A stretch of 43,471 nt of DNA from Deltaproteobacteria bacterium (GCA_016875095.1 VGSG01000025.1:1-43471), one strand, 5' to 3'; positions 34,356 to 43,471 are shown, counted from the stretch's first letter. A program made the numbers and translations. Notes: a model not told the origin generated them from the letters alone.

Positions 34356-37300
34356 TCACATATTTCGCCTGTACTGACCTCCCACACTGAAAAGGGCCTG
34401 GGTTATTTCCCCGAGAGAACAGTATCTCACCGTATCCATGAGTTCCGCGAATATGTTTCCTCCGGAAAGCGCTATTTCTACGAGCTTTTCAAGAGCCTTG
34501 GGCGCATTATCCTTGTTGCGCTCTTTGAACTCCTTCAGCCGCCGCAACTGAGATTGCTTTTCCTCTTCGGTCGCGCGTGCGAGCTCTACCCCGCAAAGCT
34601 GGACAGACAAGGCTTCCGGATTGAGGAATGTGTTCACTCCGATAATGGGATACTCGCCGGAGGATTTGAGCATTTCATAGTACAGTGACTCGTCCTGAAT
34701 CTTCGTGCGCTGATATCCGGTCTCCATCGCGCCCAAGACGCCGCCCCTCTGCGAAATCCGGTCGAACTCCGCGAGCACGGCTTCTTCGACCAGGTCAGTG
34801 AGTTCCTCAAGCACGAAGCTACCCTGGTTTACGTTGTCAACCTTGGTCACGCCCCATTCTTTGTTGATAATAAGCTGTATGGCCATGGCGCGGCGCACCG
34901 ATTCCTCACTGGGAGTCGTGATCGCCTCGTCATAAGCGTTTGTGTGGAGCGAATTGCAGTTGTCGTAGATTGCCACCAACGCTTGCAACGTGGTGCGTAT
35001 ATCGTTGAACTGAATCTCCTGAGCGTGGAGGGATCTGCCGCTCGTCTGGATATGATATTTCAACTTCTGAGAGCGTTCGTTGCCGTTATATTTGTCCCTC
35101 ATGGCCACGGCCCAGATCCGTCTCGCCACCCGCCCTATAACGCTGTATTCCGGTTCCAGTCCGTTGGAGAAGAAGAACGATAGGTTCGGAGCGAAATCGT
35201 CAATATGCATGCCCCGGGAGAGATAGTACTCCACATAGGTGAATCCGTTGGCCAGAGTTAGAGCGAGCTGGGTAATCGGATTGGCTCCCGCTTCCGCTAT
35301 GTGGTAACCCGATATGGAGACGGAATAGAAATTCCGCACGTTGTTCTGAATGAAGCACTCCTGGACGTCCCCCATCATCTTCAGCGAGAAGCCTGTGGCG
35401 AAGATGCACGTATTCTGACCCTGGTCCTCTTTGAGAATGTCGGCCTGGACGGTCCCTCGGACGTTGCACAGCACGTCGGCTCTGACGGCCTTGTCCTCTT
35501 CGTACGAGGGCTCGCGCCCCTCTAGCTCTCTGAATTTGTCCAGTTGCTGATCGATGGCCGCATTCAAGAACATGGCGAGCATCATCGGCGCGGGCCCATT
35601 GATGGTCATAGAAACGGATGTGTTGGGTGCCGCGAGGTCGAAACCGGAGTAGAGGATTTTCACATCGTCGAGGGTGCAGATAGAAACGCCGGAAGTGCCG
35701 ACCTTGCCGTAAATGTCCGGCTGTTCTTCGGGATCTCGGCCGTACAGGGTGACCGAGTCGAATGCGGTGGAGAGCCGCTTGGCCTCGCTGTGCCGCGACA
35801 GATACTTGAAGCGCCGATTGGTGCGGTAAGGATCTCCTTCGCCGGCGAACATTCGAGTCGGATCTTCATCCTGACGCTTGAAAGGAAACACGCCCGCGGT
35901 GTAAGGGAACATGCCCGGAAGGTTCTCTCTGAGTCGCCACCGAAGAATGGCTCCCCGATCCTCGAAGGCCGGTAACGTTATGCGGGGTAGAAGCGTTCCA
36001 CTGAGGGTCTTGGTCTTAATCGGAGTGCGGATCTCTCGGCCGCGCACCGAGTACACGAATTCCGCTTGTGAATACTGCTGCTTGAGCTCTTCCCATTCCC
36101 CGACCAATCTCAGGGCGCGGGGGTCCAAGTCCCTTTCCACTTCTTCTTGCAGCTCTTTGATGCTGGTGAGCGCTTCGGAATCTTTGGGAAGCCCCTTTGC
36201 CCAAAGGGCTTGGGCTGTCGCGTCAAGTTGCCAGAGTCGCCTGGTAAGCTCTTCCTGTTGCCGACCCCAGCTATGGTACTTGCGGATGGCTTCCGCGATC
36301 TCGGAGAGATAGCCGGAGCGCTCAGTCGGGATGATGATGGTCTGCGAGGAAGGCTTCTTGTCAGGGCGGGCTTCCAGTCTTGTGGTCCACGACAGGCCGC
36401 ACTTCTCGTTGACTGCGTCGATGATGCCCACGTACAGGGATGTGACGCCGTCATCGTTGAATCGGGATGCGATAGTGCCGTACACGGGGAAGTCTTCGAG
36501 CTTGCGGTCAAATCGCGCTTGGTTGCGCTGGATTTGTTTCCTGACGTCATGAATCGCGTCTTCGGATCCTTTGCGATCGTACTTGTTGACCGCCACCAGG
36601 TCCGCGAAGTCGAGCATGTCGATCTTCTCGAGCTGCGTCTGGGCCCCGAAGTCCGATGTCATGACGTAAAGCGAGACGTCAGCCAGAGGCGCCACAGCCG
36701 CGTCACCCTGGCCGATGCCCGCGGTCTCCACCACTATGAGATCGAATCCGGCTGCCTTGAGCACGCCGATAGCTTCGTTGAGGTGAACGGGAATCTCCTG
36801 GCCCACGTTTCTCGTGGCAAGGGAGCGATAATACACGCGGTCGCTGTATATGGAATTCATCCTGATCCGGTCGCCCAGGAGGGCGCCGCCGGTCTTGCGA
36901 CGGGTGGGATCGACCGAGATGATCCCGACGGTCTTGTCCTTCTGGTCGCCGAGAAACCTCAACACGAGTTCGTCCACAAGGGAGGATTTGCCGGCCCCGC
37001 CGGTTCCGGTGACTCCCAGAACCGGAACTTTACGGCCCCGGGCCTTCTCTTCGAGAATGGACATGATAGCCGGCAGGTTCCCGTTCTCCGATTCCTTAGC
37101 CACTTCCACCGTGGTGATGGTGCGAGCTATGAGATTCCATTGACGAGTGTCGAGGCCGGAGAGGTCTCCATTGAGGCTCCCGTCGGACGCGGGGAAGTCC
37201 GAAGTCTGGAGGAAATGATTAATGATCCCCTGGAGGCCCACTTTCTGGCCGTCTTCCGGGGAGTAGATCTTGGTCACGCCGTAAGTTTCGAGCTCACGTA

Positions 37301-37631
37301 TCTCTTCGGGAACAATGACGCCGCCTCCGCCGCCGTAGACCCCGATGTGTTCCGCTTCGTTCTCGCGCAGCAGGTCCACCAGGTACTTGAAGAACTCGAT
37401 GTGACCGCCCTGGTAGCAGCTCAGCCCGATAGCCTGCACGTCTTCCTGGATAGCTGCGGTCACAATCTCGCGCACTGAGCGATTGTGCCCCAGATGTATG
37501 ACCTCCGCGCCGGAGGACTGCAAGATGCGGCGCATGATGTTTATGGCAGCGTCGTGACCGTCGAAGAGAGAGGCTGCGGTGACCACACGGATTCTATTCA
37601 CCGTCTTATAAGGCTGCGTTGACTGCTGCAT
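34356..37631 (-). CDS. icmF: Fused isobutyryl-CoA mutase (IcmF-type)
   Basis: A 1091-residue adenosylcobalamin enzyme combining three modules in IcmF order and length. Residues 15-135 bind B12: DGHDAAI (24-30, H26 as the lower cobalt ligand), SCYQGGH and [14 protein letters not shown]. Residues 200-415 are the MeaB/MeaI-like GTPase chaperone: P-loop [12 protein letters not shown] (206-217), [13 protein letters not shown], and [12 protein letters not shown]. The remainder (about 540-1091) is the mutase barrel, with [12 protein letters not shown], characteristic of IcmF rather than methylmalonyl-CoA mutase, and [15 protein letters not shown]. It interconverts isobutyryl- and n-butyryl-CoA or related branched acyl-CoAs; the exact substrate cannot be read with certainty. 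ATG 37631 follows GGGAGA. It lies 21 bases after the B12-subunit gene. Confidence 0.93.
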   Translation of the reverse strand: MQQSTQPYKTVNRIRVVTAASLFDGHDAAINIMRRILQSSGAEVIHLGHNRSVREIVTAAIQEDVQAIGLSCYQGGHIEFFKYLVDLLRENEAEHIGVYGGGGGVIVPEEIRELETYGVTKIYSPEDGQKVGLQGIINHFLQTSDFPASDGSLNGDLSGLDTRQWNLIARTITTVEVAKESENGNLPAIMSILEEKARGRKVPVLGVTGTGGAGKSSLVDELVLRFLGDQKDKTVGIISVDPTRRKTGGALLGDRIRMNSIYSDRVYYRSLATRNVGQEIPVHLNEAIGVLKAAGFDLIVVETAGIGQGDAAVAPLADVSLYVMTSDFGAQTQLEKIDMLDFADLVAVNKYDRKGSEDAIHDVRKQIQRNQARFDRKLEDFPVYGTIASRFNDDGVTSLYVGIIDAVNEKCGLSWTTRLEARPDKKPSSQTIIIPTERSGYLSEIAEAIRKYHSWGRQQEELTRRLWQLDATAQALWAKGLPKDSEALTSIKELQEEVERDLDPRALRLVGEWEELKQQYSQAEFVYSVRGREIRTPIKTKTLSGTLLPRITLPAFEDRGAILRWRLRENLPGMFPYTAGVFPFKRQDEDPTRMFAGEGDPYRTNRRFKYLSRHSEAKRLSTAFDSVTLYGRDPEEQPDIYGKVGTSGVSICTLDDVKILYSGFDLAAPNTSVSMTINGPAPMMLAMFLNAAIDQQLDKFRELEGREPSYEEDKAVRADVLCNVRGTVQADILKEDQGQNTCIFATGFSLKMMGDVQECFIQNNVRNFYSVSISGYHIAEAGANPITQLALTLANGFTYVEYYLSRGMHIDDFAPNLSFFFSNGLEPEYSVIGRVARRIWAVAMRDKYNGNERSQKLKYHIQTSGRSLHAQEIQFNDIRTTLQALVAIYDNCNSLHTNAYDEAITTPSEESVRRAMAIQLIINKEWGVTKVDNVNQGSFVLEELTDLVEEAVLAEFDRISQRGGVLGAMETGYQRTKIQDESLYYEMLKSSGEYPIIGVNTFLNPEALSVQLCGVELARATEEEKQSQLRRLKEFKERNKDNAPKALEKLVEIALSGGNIFAELMDTVRYCSLGEITQALFSVGGQYRRNM

Positions 37632-37652
37632 TGCAGATCTCCCTTTTCCGTC

Positions 37653-38063
37653 TCAGTTCATTCCGCCCGCGAGACGCTCTCGAATGAATGCTGCCGCCCC
37701 ATCGATGTCCGATCCTCCCGGAAAGACCCGCGAAACACCCATGCTCTCGAGGCGAGGGATATCGCGGCAGGGGATTACGCCCCCGACGAGCACCATGATG
37801 TCTTGAGCGTTGTTTTCTTTGAGGAGTCTCAAGAGCTTCTCACATATGGGAACGTGCGCCCCCGACATGATGGAGAGTCCTATGACGTCCACGTCCTCCT
37901 GAATCGCGGCTTGGACAATCATCTCAACCGTTTGATGGAGGCCGGTGTATATGACTTCGAGTCCTGCGTTCTTGAGCGCATGAGCGACCACTTTCGCGCC
38001 TCGATCATGGCCGTCCAGACCCGGCTTGGCCAGAAGAATTCTGGGAGTCTTTCGTGAAGACAC
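37653..38063 (-). CDS. B12-binding small subunit of an acyl-CoA mutase
   Basis: A 136-residue stand-alone cobalamin-binding domain like the C-terminal part or small subunit of methylmalonyl-CoA mutase. KPGLDGHDRGAKVV (13-26) gives the D-x-H-x-x-G motif (D17, H19, G22); SIMSGAH and VLVGGVIP are the other B12 signatures. The start chosen is GTG at 38063, five bases after GGAGG; an open frame reaches 38150 but its first 29 codons lack similarity and contain the palindrome at 38110. It is first in an apparent two-gene operon with icmF. IcmF already has its own B12 domain, so the protein may serve a separate mutase large subunit elsewhere in the genome. Confidence 0.9.
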   Translation of the reverse strand: MSSRKTPRILLAKPGLDGHDRGAKVVAHALKNAGLEVIYTGLHQTVEMIVQAAIQEDVDVIGLSIMSGAHVPICEKLLRLLKENNAQDIMVLVGGVIPCRDIPRLESMGVSRVFPGGSDIDGAAAFIRERLAGGMN

Positions 38064-38109
38064 ACGAACCTCCGCGCAGCATGGGTAAATTGAATTGGAG
38101 AAAGTCGAA

Positions 38110-38126
38110 ATGCTGCTTATCAGCAT
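38110..38126. promoter_or_regulatory. Operator-like palindrome before the B12-subunit gene
   Basis: ATGCTG-CTTAT-CAGCAT is a perfect inverted repeat with six-base arms. On the - strand a -10-like TATTAT (38130-38125) overlaps its edge; no strong -35 was found at standard spacing. The site lies about 47-63 bases before the GTG start, a place typical for a repressor or regulator site. Function is inferred. Confidence 0.4.
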
Positions 38127-38236
38127 AATATATTCCCTCAGATCATTCAACTGCGTTCACTTACGAATAACCGCGCCGGCAGAATCGCCGGGGGTCTCCG
38201 ACCCGCTTCCTTAGTGGCCTCGATACGAGTAATTCC

Positions 38237-38264
38237 TTGACAGGATCGGCTTTCTTGCTATATG
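38237..38264 (+). promoter_or_regulatory. Sigma-70 promoter for the outer-membrane protein gene
   Basis: TTGACA (38237-38242), 16 bases, then TATATG (38259-38264). The TTG start at 38327 lies about 55 bases from the predicted transcription start. The promoter falls inside an upstream extension of the open frame, supporting the later start. Confidence 0.6.
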
Positions 38265-38326
38265 GTGAACCTCAACTGCAGCATCGTGTGATTGTTTGTC
38301 TTTTGCGTCGCGCTACGAGGTATGGA

Positions 38327-39175
38327 TTGAGGCCCGCCTTCGCCAGATTTCGGTTGTTTTCCTTCGTGTGCGCCCTGTGTCTATCCGGAGCGCTTCTTGC
38401 GCCTGGGGACTCGGTCGCGCAGGGGGTCTTCTCATGGTGGGGCTCCGCGAAGTGGGTTGATTGGTCGGATTGGCGCGGAGAAGTAGCCGGATCTGTATTC
38501 CTACCCAGGTTGGAGTCAGGAAGTCTTACGAGAGGAGGGCAAACCATCGACCTGCTCGATGGCTTGAACTTCAGACCAAGCGCGGAACCTTGGCGGGAGC
38601 TGAGAGGTGTTATCTACCTGGATCGGTTGGGCTTCCGACTTACCTACTCGGATAACGCTTTCTTTCAGTCCAACGATGAAGTGGCGATAGACACCACCCT
38701 CGGGGTCACGATGGATTTGAGAAACGCGCAGCTCGGACTCGATATTGACCTTATACGGTTCCCCTCGTGCAGGATAGGCATCGATTTCGATTACTACGTC
38801 AACATCATCAGAGTGCGATCGAACGTGCGAGACCTGTCCGGTGTGCGCCACTTGGAGGGCGATCAGCCGCGCACTTTCGGCGCTCACGCGTTGGTCGTTC
38901 CCGGACGGCTCAAAGAGGTTCCCATCACTTTCCGGGGCCGCGTCAGGTTTCCTCTGCCGGTCATGGAACGTGTTCGACAGGCTCGTATAACCGAATGGGA
39001 GATCGCCGGAGGCGTAAGGCCTGCCATTTGGGAGACCAGCTCGCTGGGGCACACATCGTTCTCAGTCTTTATTGAGGGCGGTTTCAGACAAACGTTCCTG
39101 ACCATCGAGACCCCGGAGGTGGATCTGAAGGCCCGCTGGCAAGGGGCGTTCGTCGAGTTCGGCATGGCCTTCTAG
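38327..39175 (+). CDS. Putative outer-membrane beta-barrel protein
   Basis: A 282-residue protein of no recognised family. With the TTG start at 38327 (GAGG six bases upstream), residues 1-27 form a signal peptide: basic MRPAFARFR, hydrophobic LFSFVCALCLSGALLA, cleavage near SVAQ. The mature part contains many alternating-hydrophobic strands (LRGVIYLDRLGFRLTY, MDLRNAQLGLDIDLI, CRIGIDFDYYVNIIRV, HTSFSVFIEGGFRQTF) and ends in FVEFGMAF; the terminal Phe is the usual signal for barrel assembly. An earlier TTG at 38237 overlaps the promoter and was rejected. It is divergent from the B12 operon by 260 bases and stands alone. An outer-membrane location is an inference. Confidence 0.72.
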   Translation: MRPAFARFRLFSFVCALCLSGALLAPGDSVAQGVFSWWGSAKWVDWSDWRGEVAGSVFLPRLESGSLTRGGQTIDLLDGLNFRPSAEPWRELRGVIYLDRLGFRLTYSDNAFFQSNDEVAIDTTLGVTMDLRNAQLGLDIDLIRFPSCRIGIDFDYYVNIIRVRSNVRDLSGVRHLEGDQPRTFGAHALVVPGRLKEVPITFRGRVRFPLPVMERVRQARITEWEIAGGVRPAIWETSSLGHTSFSVFIEGGFRQTFLTIETPEVDLKARWQGAFVEFGMAF

Positions 39176-39320
39176 CCGGCAATCAAACCCACGTCTTCTT
39201 CTCCTCCGTCTTCCTGACACGAGATCCAAGATCCTTACTTGCTTCCCTGTGCTAAAGGAGAGGTCCCGCATAGGTGTTCAAATAAGGAACAGGTCTCTGT
39301 GATAACAAGGTCTTATCACC

Positions 39321-39399
39321 CTCCCCCTTCCCCCTCCCATCGAGGGAGGGGGTTCTGGAAACCCTCTCCCCTGGCGGGAGAGGGCAGGGTGAGGGGGAG
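39321..39399. repeat. Three-stem palindromic repeat (GC-rich intergenic element)
   Basis: Outer stem CTCCCCCT (39321-39328)/AGGGGGAG (39392-39399), hairpin one CCCCCTCCC (39330-39338)/GGGAGGGGG (39344-39352), hairpin two CCCTCTCCC (39362-39370)/GGGAGAGGG (39376-39384), all exact. This three-way-junction form, with CCCTCTCCC and GGGAGAGGG, is a common dispersed intergenic repeat type. It lies in the 257-base gap between two convergent genes; no coding sequence is seen there. Confidence 0.8.
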
Positions 39400-39432
39400 C
39401 CCCCTAAATCACTAACCTGCTTACTTTAACGC

Positions 39433-40710
39433 CTATGAGGGGTTGCCCTGAATGCGGTACCCCAACAAGTGTCGGCGCAGCGTATCAAGCGTTTGCATGG
39501 CTGCGAGAGTCCGCACCCACTCACGCTGCCCGGGCAGAAAGAATTCCCTGGTCAGGATTCCCGAGGACGCGGCCAGGCCAACGAAAAAGAGACCCACCGG
39601 CTTTTCCGCCGTGCCGCCATCAGGCCCGGCAATGCCGGTCACAGAGAGCCCCACGTCAGCGTTGCCGGCCTTTCGCGCCCCTACGGCCATTTCCCGCGCA
39701 CACTCGTGCGAAACCGCGCCGTGATCCCGAAGCGTATCTGTCGAAACCCCAAGCAGTTCAGTCTTCATGCGGTTCGAGTAGCTTACGATGGAACCCATAA
39801 AGGTGCGGGAACTCCCGGGAACCCGCGTGATCATCTCGCCGATGAGCCCTCCCGTAATTGACTCGGCCACGGCGAGGGACCGGCCTCGCTCTTCGAGCAG
39901 GCCGAGCGTCACGTGCTCCATCTGTAGTCCATCGTCTGAGATAATATTTTCTTCAATCAGCTCACGTATTGCGTCATGCTTTCGATCGAGCTTGACCTCA
40001 GCCTCGTCCACTGTGGCGGCCATGGCATCCAGTCTGAGCCTGATAATAGGAAATCTGGGCAAGAACGCGAGATGGAAGTCCGGCTCATCCTTGGAGATAT
40101 CGGATAAGATCTCGCCCAGCCTCGATTCCGAGAGTCCGAAAACGTGGAGGGTGCGACTCTTGAAGACGTGCGCGGGGTCCCCGAACCTCGCGGCTATTGC
40201 CGGAAGACCGCGCTCCCTGAGCATTCTTACCAGCTCACGAGGGACTCCGGGAAAGAAGACGGCAATCCGCCCGTTGATTTCTATCAGGAATCCGGGGGCG
40301 GTGCCGTAGTCATTGGGTATGGGAATTGCGCCCCTGGGGAACAGGGCCTGCTTGGCGTTGCTCGGAGACATCGGTCGTCCCCAGGTTCGGAAACGTTCTT
40401 CTATGCGCGCCAGTTGTTCCGGGTCGGACTCCAGAGGGACCGCGAGGAGCTGAGCTATTGATTCTGCCGTCTTGTCGTCTTCGGTGGGGCCCAGGCCCCC
40501 CGAGGCGATAGTAATGGGGGCTCTCTCCATGGCCAGACGAACCGCATCCGCGATCCGACCCGGGTCGTCCCCCACTGACGACATGCCCCTAATCCCAATG
40601 CCGACAGCTCGAAGCCCGCGGGCGATTGCCTCACGGTTTGTGTCCGAAATAACCGCGTTGATGATTTCGTTGCCGATGGTCAGTATCCAGGCTTCTCGTG
40701 TGTTTGACAT
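39433..40710 (-). CDS. cinA: CinA family protein (nicotinamide-nucleotide amidase)
   Basis: A 425-residue two-domain protein. The N-terminal part (about 5-170) is the molybdopterin-binding-like/COG1058 domain with WILTIGNEII (the usual GDE is GNE here), ASGGLGPTEDDKTAESIA and FPGVPREL. The C-terminal part (about 270-420) is the NMN amidase domain with SLAVAESITGGLIGEMITRVPGSS in which the catalytic Ser is expected, YSNRMKTELLGV, and VTGIAGPDGGTAEKPVGLFFVGL. It acts in pyridine nucleotide salvage (NMN to NaMN). Its ATG follows the polA stop directly (TAG at 40713-40711, ATG at 40710-40708), so it is probably translated by coupling. Length is typical of full-size CinA. Confidence 0.94.
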   Translation of the reverse strand: MSNTREAWILTIGNEIINAVISDTNREAIARGLRAVGIGIRGMSSVGDDPGRIADAVRLAMERAPITIASGGLGPTEDDKTAESIAQLLAVPLESDPEQLARIEERFRTWGRPMSPSNAKQALFPRGAIPIPNDYGTAPGFLIEINGRIAVFFPGVPRELVRMLRERGLPAIAARFGDPAHVFKSRTLHVFGLSESRLGEILSDISKDEPDFHLAFLPRFPIIRLRLDAMAATVDEAEVKLDRKHDAIRELIEENIISDDGLQMEHVTLGLLEERGRSLAVAESITGGLIGEMITRVPGSSRTFMGSIVSYSNRMKTELLGVSTDTLRDHGAVSHECAREMAVGARKAGNADVGLSVTGIAGPDGGTAEKPVGLFFVGLAASSGILTREFFLPGQREWVRTLAAMQTLDTLRRHLLGYRIQGNPS

Positions 40711-43377
40711 CTAGTGAACCTCATCCCAATTCTTTCCGATGCCGGTGTCTACAACCAGAGGCACGGTCAGAGGGTAGACTCCTTCCATTTCTTTCTTGAG
40801 GAGGGCTGCCACGTCCTTGGCCGCGTCTTCCCGGACTTCCGCAATCAACTCGTCATGCACCTGAAGTATCATACGAGCCGGCAGCCGTTCCTTCCTTATG
40901 GCGTCATGCACGCGGATCATAGCCAGCTTCATCAGGTCCGCCGCGCTCCCCTGCATCGGTGTGTTGATCGCGATTCGACGGGCAGCCTGTTGCGCGATCT
41001 TGTTGGGATTATTCAAGTCGGGTAAGAAGCGCTTGCGCCCCAGTATGGTTGTGACAAAACCGTGCCGCGCCGCTTTTTGGGGAAGTTCTTCCATGTAGCG
41101 CTTCACCCCCGAATAAGTTTCGTAGTACTCTTCGAGATACTGGCGGGCCATCTTCATCCCCACCCCGATCTGTTGGGCCAGTTTGAATGGACCCATGCCG
41201 TACATAATGCCGAAGTTGATTGCTTTGGCTTTCCTCCTCATTTCCGGCGTCACGTGCGCCGGAGATACCCCAAAGACGCTCGCGGCGGTGATCGCGTGGA
41301 TGTCTTCGTTTCCTCTGAAGGCTTCCACCAGCCGCGCGTCGCCCGATATGTGCGCCATGATCCTCAGTTCAATTTGTGAGTAATCCGCGGCCACGAACAG
41401 GTAGCCCTCATCGGGGATGAATGCCTGACGTATCTTTCGACCTTCAGGGGTGCGCACGGGGATGTTCTGTAGGTTCGGGTCCGACGAAGAGAGTCGGCCG
41501 GTGGCTGCCACCGCCTGATTGTATGACGTATGAATCCGTCCGGTTTTCGGATTGACGAGCTGAGGCAGAGAATCGACGTATGTGGACTTGAGCTTGTAAA
41601 TTGAGCGATATTCCAAGATCTTGCGAGGCAAGTCGTGCGCCAGGGCCAGCTCCTCCAGCACTTCCAATGAGGTGGAGGGGCCGGTCTTGGTCTTCTTCAC
41701 CGGTTTCAGCCCCAATTTATTGAACAGGATATCCCCAAGCTGCTTTGGCGAATTGATATTGAACGTTTCACCCGAGAGGTCGTAGATCTCAGCCTCCATG
41801 GTGAAAAGCTGATCACCGAATTCCTTTGACAATTTGCGAAGATACGCGGAGTCGATCCGGACCCCGGCCATCTCCATCTCGGCAAGAATCGGGATAAGAG
41901 GCAATTCGATCTTGCGAAACAGATCTCCCAAACCCTCCGCTTCCACCCGAGGACAAAGTATGCCGGCAACTCTCAAGGTTACGTCCGCGTCCTCGCACGA
42001 GTACTCGGCTGCGCGTTCTATGTCTACCTCGGAAAAGGAGATCTGGCTCTTGCCGGTTCCAATTAGATCCTTGATCGGTATCATCCGGTGGTTAAGGAAC
42101 ACCTCCGCGAGCACGTCAAGCGAATGACCGCGCCGCGTGGGATCGAGGATGTACGAAGCGAGCATTGTGTCACAGATTATACCTTTAACTTCCACGCTTT
42201 CCTTTTTCAGGACGATCCAGTCGTATTTGATATTCTGCCCAAATTTCTCTATGGATTCGTCTTCCAGCGTCGGCCGTAGGACTGCGAGCGCTTCCTCTTT
42301 CGAGAGTTGTTCCCCGTACGTGTGACCCACAGGGATGTAACAGGGGTCGCCTTCTTGGCAACATAAAGATATTCCAACCAATTCAGCTCTTACAGGATCG
42401 GCTGATGTGGTTTCCGTGTCCACAGCCAACCTGCCTACGCTCCGTATGCGGCTCACTTTTTCTTTGAGGTCCGCCGAAGAGAGGATAGTTCGATATCCCG
42501 AAGGGTCCAGGGTCTTTTCCGGAGGAAGCTCAGAGAGAAGCCTCTGGAATTCCAGCTCCCTAAAAAGCCCTCTCAGAGCCTCCACATTCTGCTCGCCGGG
42601 GATCAAATCCTCCACAGTTTTGTCCAACGGAACCTCGGCATTTAGCTCCACCAGTTCACGGCTCAGAAATGCCTTTTCCTTATTGGCCTCGAGCTTCTCT
42701 CGAAGCTTCTGCTGGGCGACCGCGGGCAGGGAGGCATAGATGCCCTCAAGGCTCCCGAAATCCCGAAGCAATTTCGCCGCCGTCTTCTCGCCCACACCGG
42801 GAACCCCCGGCACGTTATCCGAAGCGTCACCCTGTAGCGCCAACAAATCCCAAATCCGGCCCGGACTCACGCCGAATTTCTTTTCCACCTCCTTAGAATC
42901 GTACACTTTGTCTCGCTGCGGGTCCCACATGACAACCCCTTCGCCCACGAGCTGCATCAAATCTTTGTCCCCGGAGACCACGACCACGTCCCAATCCTTT
43001 TCGCTAGCCGATTTCACGAGCGTGGCGATGATATCGTCAGCCTCAAAGCTTGGGACGGAGAGTGATGGGAGCCGAAAACCATCCACGATCTCGTGGATTT
43101 TGGGAATCTGGAGAGCCAAGTCGTCAGGCATGGGAGGTCGGTTCGCTTTGTACTCAGCGTATCGTTCATGGCGAAGCGTCGGCCCACGAGAATCAAAGAC
43201 CACCGCGATGCGCTCCGGGCGCCTCTCTCTGAGGGTTTTCACGAGCATGTTGGCAAAGCCGAAGACCGCTCCTGTGGGAAAACCTTTGGAGTTCGAAAGC
43301 GCCCCTGTTGTATGGTACGCCCTGTAAATGTATGAACTACCGTCGATGAGGTAGAGTGTTTCCTTCTTCTTTGCCAT
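40711..43377 (-). CDS. polA: DNA polymerase I
   Basis: An 888-residue polymerase with all three domains. The 5'-nuclease domain (1-290) has FEADDIIATL and the helix-hairpin-helix GVPGVGEKTAAKLL. The 3'-5' exonuclease (about 300-500) keeps its carboxylates: D320 and E322 (DTET), D386 (NIKYD) and Y459/D463 (YSCED), so proofreading should be active. The polymerase domain shows motif A ADYSQIELRIMAHISGD with D665, motif B RRKAKAINFGIMYG and motif C QVHDELI with D842. ATG 43377 follows AGAGGA; an in-frame ATG at 43422 would add 15 residues that overlap a possible upstream reading frame. E. coli PolA has 928 residues. Confidence 0.96.
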   Translation of the reverse strand: MAKKKETLYLIDGSSYIYRAYHTTGALSNSKGFPTGAVFGFANMLVKTLRERRPERIAVVFDSRGPTLRHERYAEYKANRPPMPDDLALQIPKIHEIVDGFRLPSLSVPSFEADDIIATLVKSASEKDWDVVVVSGDKDLMQLVGEGVVMWDPQRDKVYDSKEVEKKFGVSPGRIWDLLALQGDASDNVPGVPGVGEKTAAKLLRDFGSLEGIYASLPAVAQQKLREKLEANKEKAFLSRELVELNAEVPLDKTVEDLIPGEQNVEALRGLFRELEFQRLLSELPPEKTLDPSGYRTILSSADLKEKVSRIRSVGRLAVDTETTSADPVRAELVGISLCCQEGDPCYIPVGHTYGEQLSKEEALAVLRPTLEDESIEKFGQNIKYDWIVLKKESVEVKGIICDTMLASYILDPTRRGHSLDVLAEVFLNHRMIPIKDLIGTGKSQISFSEVDIERAAEYSCEDADVTLRVAGILCPRVEAEGLGDLFRKIELPLIPILAEMEMAGVRIDSAYLRKLSKEFGDQLFTMEAEIYDLSGETFNINSPKQLGDILFNKLGLKPVKKTKTGPSTSLEVLEELALAHDLPRKILEYRSIYKLKSTYVDSLPQLVNPKTGRIHTSYNQAVAATGRLSSSDPNLQNIPVRTPEGRKIRQAFIPDEGYLFVAADYSQIELRIMAHISGDARLVEAFRGNEDIHAITAASVFGVSPAHVTPEMRRKAKAINFGIMYGMGPFKLAQQIGVGMKMARQYLEEYYETYSGVKRYMEELPQKAARHGFVTTILGRKRFLPDLNNPNKIAQQAARRIAINTPMQGSAADLMKLAMIRVHDAIRKERLPARMILQVHDELIAEVREDAAKDVAALLKKEMEGVYPLTVPLVVDTGIGKNWDEVH

Positions 43378-43405
43378 GAGTTCCTCTTGCGGCCGGGGCT
43401 CGATT

Positions 43406-43471
43406 TCAGGAATTCGGCTCAATGCGGACTCGTTCCAAACCTTCCAGAAGCGAAGCGAAGAGCGGGTGTTC
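43406..43471 (-). CDS. Possible C-terminal end of an upstream gene
   Basis: A 21-codon open stretch enters from the window's edge and stops at TGA (43408-43406), 28 bases before polA. It reads EHPLFASLLEGLERVRIEPN then S and stop, a helical, protein-like tail. Too short to name. It also supports ATG 43377 as the polA start, since the longer polA start would overlap it. Confidence 0.35.
   Translation of the reverse strand, partial: EHPLFASLLEGLERVRIEPNS

Noticed and set aside
36147-37478. A 443-codon open frame on the + strand opposite icmF
   Set aside because: It is the reverse complement of a conserved gene in a GC-rich region, where long antisense frames are common; no family features or ribosome site were seen.
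38064-38150. An N-terminal extension of the B12-binding subunit
   Set aside because: The GTG at 38063 has a well-spaced GGAGG and starts at the conserved domain; the extension spans the palindrome and a -10-like site.

Overview
This 43.5 kb window is gene-dense, GC-rich bacterial chromosome. Several features suggest a strictly or mainly anaerobic member of the Desulfobacterota (former Deltaproteobacteria, in the broad range of Desulfomonile/Syntrophobacter relatives): a complete 14-subunit-type complex I operon, a fused B12-dependent acyl-CoA mutase, a small two-cluster ferredoxin, a sigma-54 two-component pair, outer-membrane proteins and a hisC-cmk-rpsA block. This placement is an inference from gene content. 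No rRNA or other definitive marker is present.

Layout. Positions 1-13827 hold the nuo operon (end of nuoB, fused nuoCD, then nuoE to nuoN, all on + with mostly overlapping or near-touching genes). Next come a gene for an unusual four-blade PQQ-type propeller fused to ankyrin repeats (14045-15025), ispE, a tRNA-Gln(UUG), a Lys/Ala-rich coiled-coil protein, a site-2-protease-like M50 peptidase and scpA. A ferredoxin lies on the - strand (18396-18581), followed by a bifunctional-nuclease-family protein and a histidine kinase/NtrC-type regulator pair (19743-22560). A 540-base gene-poor stretch leads to an envelope cluster: an L,D-transpeptidase-like protein with a clean sigma-70 promoter, a putative lipoprotein and a DUF3108 protein. 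After that come a tRNA nucleotidyltransferase/poly(A) polymerase, an ABM-like small protein with a TTG start, and a MaoC-like hydratase.

From about 28.3 kb most genes are on the - strand: hisC, cmk and rpsA (read right to left, with their own promoters), a B12-binding small mutase subunit followed by the fused mutase icmF, and polA followed directly by cinA. Two + strand genes sit among them. One (33016-34305) resembles an inverse-autotransporter beta-barrel and the other (38327-39175) is a signal-peptide-bearing outer-membrane barrel candidate.

How the genes work together. Complex I supplies NADH-linked proton pumping. icmF and the B12 subunit belong to branched or short-chain acyl-CoA rearrangement. 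ispE feeds isoprenoids (quinones for complex I). The kinase/regulator pair sits next to envelope genes that it may control. The intergenic regions carry several degenerate palindromic repeats of the kinds scattered through many bacterial genomes, including a three-stem element at 39321-39399.

No CRISPR array, prophage, insertion sequence with transposase, or toxin-antitoxin pair was seen. The nearest thing to an undescribed system is the propeller-ankyrin fusion between nuoN and ispE. Most of the rest is recognisable core metabolism.
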